Source: JADFNB01 sp036397455
GTDB taxonomy: Bacteria; Gemmatimonadota; Gemmatimonadetes; Gemmatimonadales; GWC2-71-9
Assembly (NCBI GenBank): GCA_036397455.1
Contig: DASWIX010000025.1
Coordinates: 62,001-126,000, forward strand
Length of the DNA stretch: 64,000 nucleotides
Direction of reading: 5' to 3'
Part shown: piece by piece, positions 44,392 through 53,341 of the stretch
How the letters are laid out: every line of letters begins with the position of its first letter
How positions within the stretch are numbered: the first letter of the stretch is position 1
Notes under the pieces: model-generated
The model's input: only the letters and a program-made list of their open reading frames with translations
What the model was told of the DNA's origin: nothing
The model's database searches: none
Made by a program: the position numbers and the translations under genes

Positions 44392-45680
44392 CCGTCCGGC
44401 GCGAGACCGATGATCTGTTCGCGCCGCGACCCCACGCTGACATACCGGATCGGCGTCTCGACGAGGCGCTCGACCCTGTCGAGGTACGCACGGGCCGCCG
44501 ACGGCAGATCCTCGAGCCGTCGCGCGTCCGTCGTCGGTCGGCACCAACCGCTGAGAGACTCGTACACCGGCTCGACCCGTTCGAGCAGTTCCACCTCGGA
44601 CGGCATCTCGTCCACGCGCGCACCGTCGATGCGATACCCGACGCAGACCGGGATCTGTTCGACCGTATCCAGCACGTCCAGCTTGGTGACCGCCAAGTCG
44701 GTGAGTCCGTTGACCCGGACCGCGTACCGTACCACGACGCCGTCGAACCAGCCGCACCGCCGTGGTCGCCCGGTCGTGGCCCCGTATTCCGCGCCGAGTC
44801 GGCGGAGCGTCTCCTCGTCGACACCCTTCGCCTCGGTCGGCAGGGGCCCGTTCCCCACTCGTGTCGTGTAGGCCTTCACCACACCCAGCACGGCATCGAC
44901 GGCGGTGGGACCGATGCCCGCTCCCACCGTGGCGCCCCCCGCCGTCGTATTCGACGAGGTGACGTAGGGATAGGTCCCGTGATCGACGTCCAGCAACGCA
45001 CCCTGAGCGCCCTCCAGCAGGATCCGCTTGCGGGCCCTGACCGCATCGTAGGTGAGTTTGCCGGTATCCACGACGAGCGGGACAATCCGTGGAGCCATGC
45101 GCTCGATCAACGCAACGTGCTCATCCGTCGAAGCGCGATCCGATCCCCCCAGCATCTCCAACACGCGGTTGGCACGCGTCACGCCCTCGGCCACGATGCG
45201 TGTCGCGCGCGCGAGTTCCCGCAGGTCACCGGCGCGCACACCGCGCCGACCGAACTTGTCTTCATACGCCGGCCCGATGCCGCGGCCCGTCGTGCCGATC
45301 TGCTGCCGTGCTTCGACCGCGCGGTCGATCAACTTGTGATAGGGAAGCACCAAGTGTGCGCGGTCGGAGATGACGAGGCGCCCACGCAGATCGATGCCGC
45401 GGACGGTCAACTGGTCCATCTCCGCCACGAGCGTCTCCAGGTCCAGCACCACCCCGTTTCCGATCACGCACTGGGGATGATCGTGCAGGATACCGGAGGG
45501 AATCTGGTGGAGCACGAACTCCCCATCCCCTTTGTCGACCGTATGGCCCGCGTTGGCGCCACCTTGATAGCGCACCACCAGATCGGCCCGTTCGGCCAGG
45601 ACATCGATGATCTTGCCCTTCCCCTCGTCGCCCCACTGCGCGCCCACCACCACGACGCACCGGCGCTCAGCAGCGAACAT
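44388..45680 (-). CDS. purA: Adenylosuccinate synthetase
   Basis: PurA condenses IMP and aspartate with GTP to adenylosuccinate, the first committed AMP step. The 430-residue protein has the P-loop-like GAQWGDEGKGKIIDVL at the N-terminus, NAGHTVDKG, TTGRGIGPAYEDK, LLEGAQGALLDVDHGTYPYVTSSN and the C-terminal VSVGSRREQII. It overlaps the stop of the autokinase gene through a shared CTAG, and its start lies within the end of the aldolase-gene stop region. Its start is 13 bases inside the end of that preceding gene. Confidence 0.97.
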   Translation of the reverse strand: MFAAERRCVVVVGAQWGDEGKGKIIDVLAERADLVVRYQGGANAGHTVDKGDGEFVLHQIPSGILHDHPQCVIGNGVVLDLETLVAEMDQLTVRGIDLRGRLVISDRAHLVLPYHKLIDRAVEARQQIGTTGRGIGPAYEDKFGRRGVRAGDLRELARATRIVAEGVTRANRVLEMLGGSDRASTDEHVALIERMAPRIVPLVVDTGKLTYDAVRARKRILLEGAQGALLDVDHGTYPYVTSSNTTAGGATVGAGIGPTAVDAVLGVVKAYTTRVGNGPLPTEAKGVDEETLRRLGAEYGATTGRPRRCGWFDGVVVRYAVRVNGLTDLAVTKLDVLDTVEQIPVCVGYRIDGARVDEMPSEVELLERVEPVYESLSGWCRPTTDARRLEDLPSAARAYLDRVERLVETPIRYVSVGSRREQIIGLAPDG

Positions 45681-46587
45681 GCCTGACCCCCTCCGGCGCG
45701 GCGAGGCCCGCGCCCGCGAGCAACGTGGCGATCCGCTCTCGCTCGTGATGGGACAGGTCGCGCAGCGGGGACCGCACCGCGCCCCCCTCCAATCCGACCA
45801 CGTCCATCGCCGCCTTGACCCCGGGCACGCCCAACGCGCCCACCACCGCCTGATTGAGTGGGGTCAGTCGTTCTTGTGCCGCCCCCGCCTGCGACCGATC
45901 ACCTGCGGCGAACGCACGCGTGACCTGCACGGCGATCGACGCGGCAAACGTCGACACGGCGAGAATGCCGCCGACCGCGCCCAGTTCCATGGCCGCGTAG
46001 TAGTGCGAACCCGACCCCACGAACAGCGACCATCGCGGGGCGGCGGCGCGATACGCCGCGAAGTTCTTCAAGTCGCCCGAGGAATCCTTACCGCCGACCA
46101 CGTTCTCGTGGTCCGCGAACGCGGTCACGACCTGCTCGCTGAGCGAAACGTGCGTGTACTTCGGGATGTTGTACAACAGCACGGGAAGCGGTGACGCATC
46201 CGCCACCTGACGGAAATGGGCGATGAGCGCGTTGCCATCGAGCGACGGAGCAAAGTACGCCGGTGGGCGAACGAGCACGGCATCCGCTCCCTCTTCGGCC
46301 GCCGCCCGGCACGCGGCCACGGTGGATCGAGTGGATTCCCGGCCGGTCCCCGCCAGCAACAACCGGTCGTCCGGCACCACGTCGCGGAGCCACCCGACGA
46401 CCTGCCGGTATTCCTCGTCGCTCAGCAGCGGCGCCTCGCCGGTCGATCCGGCGGCGAGAATTCCGTCCACGCCCTGCTCGAGCAGGACGCGGGCGTTCTC
46501 CCTCAGCGCCACCGGCGCCACGTCGCCCGAGACCCGATCAAACGGCGTCGTGATCGGGACGAGCAACCCCCTGAACGGCTTGGTCAT
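45667..46587 (-). CDS. DapA-superfamily aldolase, likely 4-hydroxy-2-oxoglutarate aldolase (HOGA type)
   Basis: The 306-residue TIM-barrel aldolase has the Schiff-base lysine in NVVGGKDSSGD and the Tyr in VLLYNIPKYT. Blocks LLLAGTGRESTRSTV, ADASPLPVLLYN and the C-terminal GVPGVKAAMD read closer to eukaryotic HOGA1 than to bacterial dihydrodipicolinate synthase, so cleavage of 4-hydroxy-2-oxoglutarate to pyruvate and glyoxylate is the best guess. The family is hard to split by eye; DapA remains possible, as no other dapA is in view. It overlaps pilT (ATGA) and purA. Confidence 0.8.
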   Translation of the reverse strand: MTKPFRGLLVPITTPFDRVSGDVAPVALRENARVLLEQGVDGILAAGSTGEAPLLSDEEYRQVVGWLRDVVPDDRLLLAGTGRESTRSTVAACRAAAEEGADAVLVRPPAYFAPSLDGNALIAHFRQVADASPLPVLLYNIPKYTHVSLSEQVVTAFADHENVVGGKDSSGDLKNFAAYRAAAPRWSLFVGSGSHYYAAMELGAVGGILAVSTFAASIAVQVTRAFAAGDRSQAGAAQERLTPLNQAVVGALGVPGVKAAMDVVGLEGGAVRSPLRDLSHHERERIATLLAGAGLAAPEGVRHVRC

Positions 46588-47762
46588 GACGGCATCATGT
46601 CGGAGAACCCGTCCGTGAGTCCTTCCATCGTATCGCCGTCATCCGGTTCCTTGGGTTTGTCGGGCACGGGGTCGCTCGACTTCATCGTGCGTGACCGCCG
46701 CCGCAAGGTCGTGAGTTTCAATTCGAAATCGGACGGATTCGTCGCGGCGGCCCGCGCCACATCGAACGTCACGACGTCGGCCTCGATCAAGTCCATCAGA
46801 TGTTGATCGAACGTCTGCATGCCGTACTGATCCCGGCCCTCGGCGATATAGTCGGGGATCTCCGTGATGCGGTCGGCGGTACGAATCAGATCGCGGATCG
46901 TCGAGGTACAGATCATGACTTCGACGGCGGCGCAGCGTCCCTTGCCATTCGCACGCGGCAGCAGCCGCTGAGAAACGACGGCGTGCAACGAATCCGCGAG
47001 GCGCGCGCGGACGATCTCCTGCTCGTCCGGCGCGAACATCGCCATGATGCGCGCGATCGTCGTCACCGCATCCGGCGTGTGTACGGTCGAGATCACGAGA
47101 TGGCCCGTCTCCGCCGCCTTCATCGCCGTGTCGATCGTTTCCGCGTCGCGCATCTCTCCGATCAGAACGACATCGGGATCCTGCCGTAGCGCGGCCCGCA
47201 AGCCCGTCGAGAAACTGTCGGTATCGACGCCGATTTCCCGCTGTGTCACCGAACAATTCACGTCGCGATGCAGAAACTCGATCGGGTTTTCCAGCGTGAC
47301 GATGTGCTTGTTCATGGTCGAGTTGATATGATGGACCACCGCGGCCATGGTCGAGCTCTTGCCGCTCCCGGTCACCCCCGTGACCAGGATCATCCCTCGC
47401 TCGGCCTCGGCGATCTTCGTCAACACCTTCGGAAGGTCGAGTTTCTCGATGGAGGGCGCTTCGAACGGAATCACCCGCATGACGATCATGAAGGAGGACC
47501 GTTGCCGCAGGATGTTCACCCGAAACCGCCCGATCCCCGGGGCACCCCAGGAACAGTCGTAGTCGTTGAGCTTGTCGATGCGCTTGCGGTCTTCCTCGTT
47601 CGAGATGAACCGCAACGCGATCGCCTTCGTCTGTTCGGGCGTGAGTCGCTGCTTGGTCAGCGGCTTCAATTCCCCATCGATGCGCGCGCGAAAGACGTCG
47701 CCCGCCTTGATGTGCAGGTCGGACGCACCGCGTTCGACCGCCGCCTTGATGATGTTTTCCAT
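46584..47762 (-). CDS. pilT: Type IV pilus retraction ATPase PilT
   Basis: The 392-residue secretion ATPase has ASDLHIKAGD near the N-terminus and Walker A GVTGSGKSSTMA. The Asp box is followed by Walker B DPDVVLIGEMRDAETI and the His box GHLVISTVHTPDA. The PilT hallmark AIRNLIRE-like region appears as TIRDLIRTADRI. PilT depolymerises pili for twitching motility. A 45-residue charged tail (KSSDPVPDKPKEPDDGD) is an extension. No other pil genes are close by, so pilus assembly genes lie elsewhere. Confidence 0.93.
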   Translation of the reverse strand: MENIIKAAVERGASDLHIKAGDVFRARIDGELKPLTKQRLTPEQTKAIALRFISNEEDRKRIDKLNDYDCSWGAPGIGRFRVNILRQRSSFMIVMRVIPFEAPSIEKLDLPKVLTKIAEAERGMILVTGVTGSGKSSTMAAVVHHINSTMNKHIVTLENPIEFLHRDVNCSVTQREIGVDTDSFSTGLRAALRQDPDVVLIGEMRDAETIDTAMKAAETGHLVISTVHTPDAVTTIARIMAMFAPDEQEIVRARLADSLHAVVSQRLLPRANGKGRCAAVEVMICTSTIRDLIRTADRITEIPDYIAEGRDQYGMQTFDQHLMDLIEADVVTFDVARAAATNPSDFELKLTTLRRRSRTMKSSDPVPDKPKEPDDGDTMEGLTDGFSDMMPS

Positions 47763-47765
47763 CAG

Positions 47766-48794
47766 CTAGTAACCCGCATCGAGGTCGACGACGTTGCGCA
47801 GTGGCCGCCCCGCAAGGAATCGCGCCACGTTGTCGGTAATGAGATCGGTCTGTCGCGGCCAGAAACGGTCCGAAACACCACTCACGTGCGGGAACACCAA
47901 CACCCGCGGATGACGCCAGAATGGATGCCCGGCCGGGAGCGGCTCGTGCGCAAACACGTCGAGCACGCACCCTGCAATCTGGCCAGAGTCGAGCGCCCGC
48001 AACAGGGCCACTTCATCCACCAGGACGCCACGGGCAACATTGATCACGTACGAGCCGCGCGGCATGGCCTCAAGCACCGGCGCCGTGACGAGCGCGCCCG
48101 CGTCCCCCGCCCGCGGGGCCGCGAGCACGAGCACGTCGCTCTCTGCCGCGAGCCGCGCGAGGTCATCCGGTCCACCGACCCAGGCGAGACCCGCGGGCGC
48201 CGGTGCTTCGGGTCGTCGCCGGACGGCGCAGACAGTCGTCCCGAGCGCCACGCAGCGCGCGGCCACCGCCCGCCCGAGCCCACCCAGCCCGACGATTCCC
48301 ACGGTCGCATCCGCGAATTCGCGCACCGGATGGGATCCGTCCGTCAGCTCGTCTTTCGCCCAGCGTCCTTCCACCTGGGCCGCAACCGCCGCGTGGTAGC
48401 CCCGCAGGCAATACCCGATGGCCGTCAATGTCCAATCGGCTATCGGCTCGGCGTAGATGCCGGCGGCGTTGGTGAGGGTGGCCCCGCTGGCTCGAAGGGC
48501 TGGGGTAATGCTGGCCCCCGCGCCGGCTGCGGCGGTATGGGCCCAGCGGAGCGTTCCCTGGGCGCAGGTGACCACCTCAGAGGGCACGCCCCACCCGATG
48601 TACACCTCGGCTCCCGCCGCCGCCCGGAGCGCCGCGGGCGACGGACCACCGCCGTCCCCATCGCTCGACGTCCGGGCGGTGACCTCGACCACGCTCCACT
48701 CCCCGCCAAACGCGTCGCGAATCGCGTGACCCGTGGCCGGAGGCGCCCGCCAGACCTTCCTCGCCGACGCGAGGTTGACGACCGCTTTCCTCAC
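47766..48794 (-). CDS. D-2-hydroxyacid dehydrogenase family protein
   Basis: The 342-residue NAD(P)-dependent dehydrogenase has the nucleotide loop VGIVGLGGLGRAVA and AYAEPIADWTLTAI-like text (IYAEPIADWTL). NVARGVLVDEVALL holds the catalytic Arg neighbourhood, the Glu lies in VFAHEPLPAGHPFW, and the His in VFPHVSG. Substrate (glyoxylate, hydroxypyruvate or other 2-ketoacid) cannot be assigned. Translation starts at a GTG overlapping the MgtC-family stop (GTGA), and pilT follows 3 bases beyond its stop. Confidence 0.9.
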   Translation of the reverse strand: MRKAVVNLASARKVWRAPPATGHAIRDAFGGEWSVVEVTARTSSDGDGGGPSPAALRAAAGAEVYIGWGVPSEVVTCAQGTLRWAHTAAAGAGASITPALRASGATLTNAAGIYAEPIADWTLTAIGYCLRGYHAAVAAQVEGRWAKDELTDGSHPVREFADATVGIVGLGGLGRAVAARCVALGTTVCAVRRRPEAPAPAGLAWVGGPDDLARLAAESDVLVLAAPRAGDAGALVTAPVLEAMPRGSYVINVARGVLVDEVALLRALDSGQIAGCVLDVFAHEPLPAGHPFWRHPRVLVFPHVSGVSDRFWPRQTDLITDNVARFLAGRPLRNVVDLDAGY

Positions 48795-49444
48795 TCGAGC
48801 GCGGAGAGCTTGAACGAGCTGGTGGCGCGCAGCAGGGCGAGCCGCACCAGATCGTGTTGCCGTTTGGGCCCGCGCATCGTGATGGAGATCTGGAGCCGGT
48901 CGCCCACGGGCACGACCTCCATCTCCTCGACCACCAGCCCCCGCTCGACCACCGCCGCCTCGACCCGCTCCACCTCACCCTCCTGCCGATCGACTTCGAC
49001 GCGGAGGTGGCTGACGGCCGCACCCCGCTTCACCAGCCCCTCGACCCACCCGAGGCCTCGGAGCACGAACAGCATCAGCAGCGTCGCTCCCGCCGCCTCG
49101 TAGACCGCTCCGGTGCCGAGCGCAACCCCGATGGCCGCGACGACCCAGATCGTCGCCGCACTCGTGAGCCCCGTGATCGCCCCCCGCGCGTGCAGGATCG
49201 TCCCCGCGCCCAGGAATCCGACCCCGGTGACGATCTGGGCGGCGATGCGCGCCGGGTCCCCCCTCCCACCCGCCGCGAGCGACACCGACAGCACCGTGAA
49301 CAGGGTGGCGCCGACACAAATGAGGATGTTGGTCCGGAGTCCCGCCGCTTTCCCGCGCAGTTCCCGCTCGAGACCGACCGCCCCTCCGAGCACCACAGCG
49401 ACGAGCAGCGTACCGAGCAGATCGAGCCGGAGCAGCTCGACGAT
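48791..49444 (-). CDS. MgtC/SapB-family membrane protein, start codon unresolved
   Basis: The protein has the MgtC N-terminal domain with about five helices, starting with LLGTLLVAVVLGGAVGLERE and then RGKAAGLRTNILI and GVGFLGAGTIL. A C-terminal soluble domain (about 75 residues, SHLRVEVDRQEGEVERVE) is ACT-like. MgtC proteins relate to Mg2+ and acid stress, with mechanism unsettled. The conserved part begins just after trpS ends, but the next in-frame ATG, GTG or TTG lies over 200 bases upstream, inside trpS. I set the border at an ATC (49444); CTG at 49435 is also possible. Coupled re-initiation from trpS is likely. Confidence 0.8.
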   Translation of the reverse strand: MVELLRLDLLGTLLVAVVLGGAVGLERELRGKAAGLRTNILICVGATLFTVLSVSLAAGGRGDPARIAAQIVTGVGFLGAGTILHARGAITGLTSAATIWVVAAIGVALGTGAVYEAAGATLLMLFVLRGLGWVEGLVKRGAAVSHLRVEVDRQEGEVERVEAAVVERGLVVEEMEVVPVGDRLQISITMRGPKRQHDLVRLALLRATSSFKLSALE

Positions 49445-49461
49445 CTGTGGCCAGGCCGTGG

Positions 49462-50463
49462 CTAGGGACGTATCGCCACCTTGCGGGCGGGCAACAACCC
49501 CATCCGCGCTCGAACGGTGGCCATGGTGTCCGCGGCGACCGCGCGCGCCTGGGCGGCGCCCGCCTCGAGAATCTCGAACACGCGGTCGGGCTCCGCCACC
49601 AACTCGGCCGCCCGCTCGCGCATGGGAGCAAACGCGCGTTCGATGCCATCCGCCAACACCCGCTTGCAATCGAGACATCCCCAGCCCGCCGTGCGACATT
49701 GGTGCGCCACGTTGTCGAGTGTGTCACCGTCCGAGAAGTACCGGTGCAGCGAGTACAGGTTGCACTTCTCCGGATCGCCGGGATCGGTCCGCTTGACGCG
49801 CGCCGGGTCGGTCCTGGCGGGACGAAGCAACTCCCACACACGATCGGGCGGATCGAGCAGTCCGATGGTGTTGTCCAGGCTCTTGGACATCTTGGCATCG
49901 CCGTCGAGCCCGAGGATGCGTCGCGCCGACCCGATCTCCGCCTGCGGTTCGGGGAAGAACCCCTCGCCGTACCGGCTATTCCACTTGCGCGCGACCTCTC
50001 GCACCAACTCGACGTGCTGCGCCTGGTCGTCGCCGACCGGCACGAGATCCGCGCGGTACAGCAGGATGTCCGCGGCTTGCAGAACCGGGTAGTTGAGCAG
50101 TCCGGCGAGGATGCTCTCCTGCCGGGCGGACTTGTCCTTGAACTGCGTCATCCGCTCGAGGTCGCCCAGCGGCGTGACGCTCGTCAGCACCCAGCCCAGC
50201 TCGGTATGCTCCGACACGTGGGATTGAACGAACAGGACGGACTTTGCCGGGTCGATCCCGGCGGCCAGCAGTCCGACCGCCATCTCGAACGTCCGCGCCT
50301 CCAGCTTCTCGGGATCATAGTCCTGGGTGATTGCGTGGTAGTCGACGATACAGTAGAAACACTCGTGCACCTCCTGCATCGCGACCCAACGTTGCACCGC
50401 GCCCAGGTAGTTGCCGATGTGCAGCTCGCCGGAAGGCTGGATTCCCGAGAAGACTCGTGACAT
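49462..50463 (-). CDS. trpS: Tryptophan--tRNA ligase
   Basis: The 333-residue class I synthetase charges tRNA-Trp. The HIGH-type motif is GELHIGNYLGAV and the KMSKS loop is AKMSKSLDN. GDDQAQHVELVREVARKWN and SVTPLGDLERMTQFKDK are TrpS text. The start ATG is divergent from the IMPase-family gene with only 38 bases between, so their promoters overlap. MgtC-family and dehydrogenase genes follow in the same operon. Confidence 0.97.
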   Translation of the reverse strand: MSRVFSGIQPSGELHIGNYLGAVQRWVAMQEVHECFYCIVDYHAITQDYDPEKLEARTFEMAVGLLAAGIDPAKSVLFVQSHVSEHTELGWVLTSVTPLGDLERMTQFKDKSARQESILAGLLNYPVLQAADILLYRADLVPVGDDQAQHVELVREVARKWNSRYGEGFFPEPQAEIGSARRILGLDGDAKMSKSLDNTIGLLDPPDRVWELLRPARTDPARVKRTDPGDPEKCNLYSLHRYFSDGDTLDNVAHQCRTAGWGCLDCKRVLADGIERAFAPMRERAAELVAEPDRVFEILEAGAAQARAVAADTMATVRARMGLLPARKVAIRP

Positions 50464-50501
50464 GGCCCCTCAAGCTATGAAGGCACGGAAGGTGAGGCAA
50501 G

Positions 50502-51296
50502 ATGCCGCAGAATCACGACTTACTGCACATCGCCACCCGCGCGGCTGACCTGGCGGCGGCGTTCATTCGGCGCGTTCCACGACCCCGCGATCCGGCATCG
50601 TGGGACCGAAAGGCCCCGCGTGATTTCGTCACCGAGGTCGATCGTGAGGCGGAGCGGCTGATCGCCGAGGCGCTCCTGAAGGCGGTGCCGGATTCCGTGG
50701 TCGTCGGAGAAGAACTCACACCGCATGCCGTGCCCGCCGACGTGCAGTGGATCGTCGATCCGCTCGATGGAACGACCAACTACCTGCACGACTATCCAGC
50801 CTACGCGGTGAGCATCGCGGCGGCGGTGTCCGGTGAGTTGGAAGCGGGCGTCGTGGTGGACGTCGTGCGCGACGTGACCTACAGCGCCGCCCGGGGCCGC
50901 GGGGCAGCGGTCGATGGCCGCCCAATCGTCGTCTCGACCGAGGCCGTCCTCGCCAACGCCCTGATCGGCACGGGTTTCCCCTTCAAGCAGCCCGCCCTGA
51001 GCAGTCTGGACACGTACCTGCGGCAGTTCGCCCGGGTGCTGCGTGCGACGAGCGGGATCCGCCGCGCCGGTTCAGCGGCGCTGGATCTGGCCCATGTCGC
51101 CGAGGGGCGATTTGACGGGTTCTGGGAGCTCTGGCTCGCGCCGTGGGACGTTGCGGCCGGGACGTTGCTGGTGCGGGAAGCCGGGGGCGTGGTCACCGAT
51201 CTCGCAGGACAGCCGGCGGGGGTTGGCGCTGGTCCCATTGTGGCGGGGAATCCTCGCATACACGAGTTGCTTCGTGAGATCCTGCAGACCAGCTAG
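50502..51296 (+). CDS. Inositol monophosphatase family protein
   Basis: The 264-residue Mg-dependent phosphatase has metal ligands in VVGEELT and WIVDPLDGTTNYLHDYP and the second signature APWDVAAGTLLVREAGG. RRAGSAALDLAHVAEGRFDGFWE is typical. The family includes SuhB, histidinol phosphatase HisN and CysQ-like enzymes; this sequence does not allow a choice. It stands alone, with an 87-base gap to the convergent propeller gene; that gap contains only a purine-rich run. Confidence 0.9.
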   Translation: MPQNHDLLHIATRAADLAAAFIRRVPRPRDPASWDRKAPRDFVTEVDREAERLIAEALLKAVPDSVVVGEELTPHAVPADVQWIVDPLDGTTNYLHDYPAYAVSIAAAVSGELEAGVVVDVVRDVTYSAARGRGAAVDGRPIVVSTEAVLANALIGTGFPFKQPALSSLDTYLRQFARVLRATSGIRRAGSAALDLAHVAEGRFDGFWELWLAPWDVAAGTLLVREAGGVVTDLAGQPAGVGAGPIVAGNPRIHELLREILQTS

Positions 51297-51383
51297 CCGC
51301 GATCACGGCGTAGTTCCCGATCCGGCCGGAATCTCGGCGCTGGCCTGCTACGTGCGGGAGGGAAAGGGAGGGACACTGGTGGC

Positions 51384-52499
51384 TCATGAACCCCCTGATG
51401 CAACTCCAAGCCAATCACAGGACGAGCCATCGAGCAGATAGCCCGTAATGCGCGTCCGGACCCGCTCGCCATCGATATCCTGCGCAAGTACAAACATGGT
51501 GTCCGCAGCAAAGGCAAAGCGCGGCTGTGGATCGTCGAAGAACGCCGGGACGCGCGTATCTACACACGCGCGTTGGCGGTCCGACGTGACGAGACTGACG
51601 TAGAAGTCTCCGTGGACGCCCCGACTACGAATCTCAAGGTCCCCGTGAACTAACACGAGTGAGCCGGCAGGTTGGCGGTGAAGCGCCATGAGTTTCGACG
51701 AAAAACTGAACAGATTGTCGTGCGAGTTTTCCGACCGCGGTCGAAACCGATCGACGACGTCCGGAGGGACGCCGCGCCGACGACGGCTGGGAACGTCCAT
51801 CCATCCGAGTTCTGAGCCGTCGGCGCTAAACAGCCTCAAGCTGTTCAGGCCCTGCGCGCCAACAAGTACTGTGTCACTCCACACCGCCAGTTTCGCCGCC
51901 GGGTTCATGGCAGCAAGCACGTAGGAGGACCTGTACTCAGAGGGAAGGGGGATTCTATAGGACATCGAATCGGCATCGGGCAGCCACACCCCTACCGCGG
52001 TACCGCGCTCGAGATCCATGACCCCAAACCACACTGCACGCCCCACTCGTTCCACGTCCTCCAAGTACCCATCATGTTTTCGGGCGCCACGAAAGTCACC
52101 GCTTTCCACATCGTACATGTTCAGCAAGCGCCTGGACAGATCCGAAACGGCGAGGGTCGAGTCATCAAAGAGAAACACCTTTCCCGCCTGGCGTAGCTCG
52201 CCCGGACCGCCGCCCGGGCGGCCATATACCCGCACGGGCCTTCCGTCGTCGTCGTAAAACACCACGCGATTGTGAAACAGGTCCGAGACATAGAAACCGC
52301 CCGACTGACCGCGCAACAGGCTTCTGGGCCGCCCCAAGTACAGTGAGTCGGTTTCCTGAAGCTCGATCTGAGCGACCCGGCGAAGGGCGGGACCCGCGCT
52401 TTCCTGGCGTAGTTCGGCCTGCCCGACACACCCACTCATGATCGGCGGACCAGCCAGTGCCACGAACACCACACCCAACCAGGGCACGGTCCCACCCAC
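51384..52499 (-). CDS. Beta-propeller (6-bladed/NHL-like) lipoprotein
   Basis: The 371-residue lipoprotein (lipobox MSGC, Cys24) consists of repeated four-stranded blades. Clear blades are GGFYVSDLFHNRVVFYDDDG, GKVFLFDDSTLAVSDLSRR and DTVLVGAQGLNSLRLFSADG. No enzyme motif is visible, so binding or scaffolding is likely. The GTG at 52499 is taken because the signal peptide starts there; longer frames run into the peptide gene upstream. It is the third gene of an operon whose other products are a secreted cysteine peptide and a thioredoxin-like lipoprotein. Two close Cys near the C-terminus (AC, SSC) are noted. Confidence 0.75.
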   Translation of the reverse strand: MGGTVPWLGVVFVALAGPPIMSGCVGQAELRQESAGPALRRVAQIELQETDSLYLGRPRSLLRGQSGGFYVSDLFHNRVVFYDDDGRPVRVYGRPGGGPGELRQAGKVFLFDDSTLAVSDLSRRLLNMYDVESGDFRGARKHDGYLEDVERVGRAVWFGVMDLERGTAVGVWLPDADSMSYRIPLPSEYRSSYVLAAMNPAAKLAVWSDTVLVGAQGLNSLRLFSADGSELGWMDVPSRRRRGVPPDVVDRFRPRSENSHDNLFSFSSKLMALHRQPAGSLVLVHGDLEIRSRGVHGDFYVSLVTSDRQRACVDTRVPAFFDDPQPRFAFAADTMFVLAQDIDGERVRTRITGYLLDGSSCDWLGVASGGS

Positions 52500-52513
52500 T
52501 TTGCGGCAACCAA

Positions 52514-52717
52514 CTACTCTGCCGGGATCGGGGGCATCTCGTAGCAGGGGCAGTGAAGGTCCCACTCTTCGACCGGGCTGCAGTCCAAAACGCACCCCTC
52601 CTCGGGAAGCACATACTTCCATCCTGGCGCCGATGCCCGCCCCGTCTCCGGAACCACCAGCAGTCCTGCTGCAGCCACTCCGATAGCGGCGAGCGTCAAT
52701 CGTGTCTTCGGCTTCAT
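52514..52717 (-). CDS. Small secreted four-cysteine peptide
   Basis: The 67-residue product has a clear signal peptide (MKPKTRLTLAAIGVAAAGLL to about ASA at 30). The mature part of about 37 residues contains Cys42, Cys46, Cys56 and Cys58 (C-x3-C-x9-C-x-C), three acidic residues around GC and EE, and a Pro-rich tail ending in IPAE. A perfect AAAGGAGG lies 7 nt before the ATG at 52717, the strongest ribosome binding site seen in the window. I do not recognise the family. It lies between a thioredoxin-like lipoprotein gene and a beta-propeller lipoprotein gene, which suggests a redox-matured, secreted peptide. Confidence 0.75.
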   Translation of the reverse strand: MKPKTRLTLAAIGVAAAGLLVVPETGRASAPGWKYVLPEEGCVLDCSPVEEWDLHCPCYEMPPIPAE

Positions 52718-52747
52718 GGCGAACCTCCTTTGGTGAAGTTCTCGTTG

Positions 52748-53272
52748 TCACTCGTGCTCCAAACGACCGACACTACCGGACGCGGTCCGTAGCGAGTCGG
52801 TATCATGGATCGGAAACTGGTTGAGTAGCCGCGATTCGGTTTGCCCCGGGCTCAAGGCCCGCTGATACACCACCTCGCCGTCCGCAAGTACAAGCTCGGT
52901 GGGTGTCTGCAGCGAACGCGGTCGCGATGACCGTGCAAAAACCTCATCGGGAACAATGCGATAGAAACGCAGCCGCCGCGCTTCAACCGTGGTCGGCTCT
53001 CTCGAGAAGACAAGCTTAACGAGGTCCGGGTGGAGCCGACGCAGGTCCATCCACTGAGCCAAAGGCCCGAAACAGACGAAACAGTCGGCCGGATCGTATA
53101 CCAATACTACGACCGTTGCGCCACCCTTACTCAAGTCATCGAAGTGCATACCGGACGCGAGCGCAATCTGGCCGAAGCCGGGCTCGTAGCCGCCACACGC
53201 GGCGAGTGCGACGGCCACACTCAGTTGCGCGAAGCCCCAGCGAGCAAGCGGAGCAGTCCTTAACGTATCCAT
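52748..53272 (-). CDS. Thioredoxin-like lipoprotein
   Basis: The 174-residue protein has a lipoprotein signal with lipobox LAAC (Cys26). A thioredoxin-like core follows: strand ATVVVLVYD, then DCFVCFG with a C-x2-C pair (Cys64, Cys67), a long helix, and the cis-Pro type segment TPTELVLADGEVVY. It resembles TlpA/redoxin-type periplasmic oxidoreductases, though the active site is CFVC rather than CGPC. It is the first gene of the peptide operon, 30 bases before the peptide start. A job in reducing or forming the peptide's disulfides is inferred. Confidence 0.72.
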   Translation of the reverse strand: MDTLRTAPLARWGFAQLSVAVALAACGGYEPGFGQIALASGMHFDDLSKGGATVVVLVYDPADCFVCFGPLAQWMDLRRLHPDLVKLVFSREPTTVEARRLRFYRIVPDEVFARSSRPRSLQTPTELVLADGEVVYQRALSPGQTESRLLNQFPIHDTDSLRTASGSVGRLEHE

Positions 53273-53341
53273 AGCTCATTACGACGGTACGCAGGCAGTT
53301 GGCGGTCCGCTATGACTTCTGGCGCGCAAGCCGCGAACTTC

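Noticed and set aside
49463..49699. N-terminal extension of the MgtC-family protein back to an in-frame start at 49699
   Set aside because: The added about 79 residues are Gly/Arg-rich, fully inside trpS, and unlike any MgtC N-terminus.
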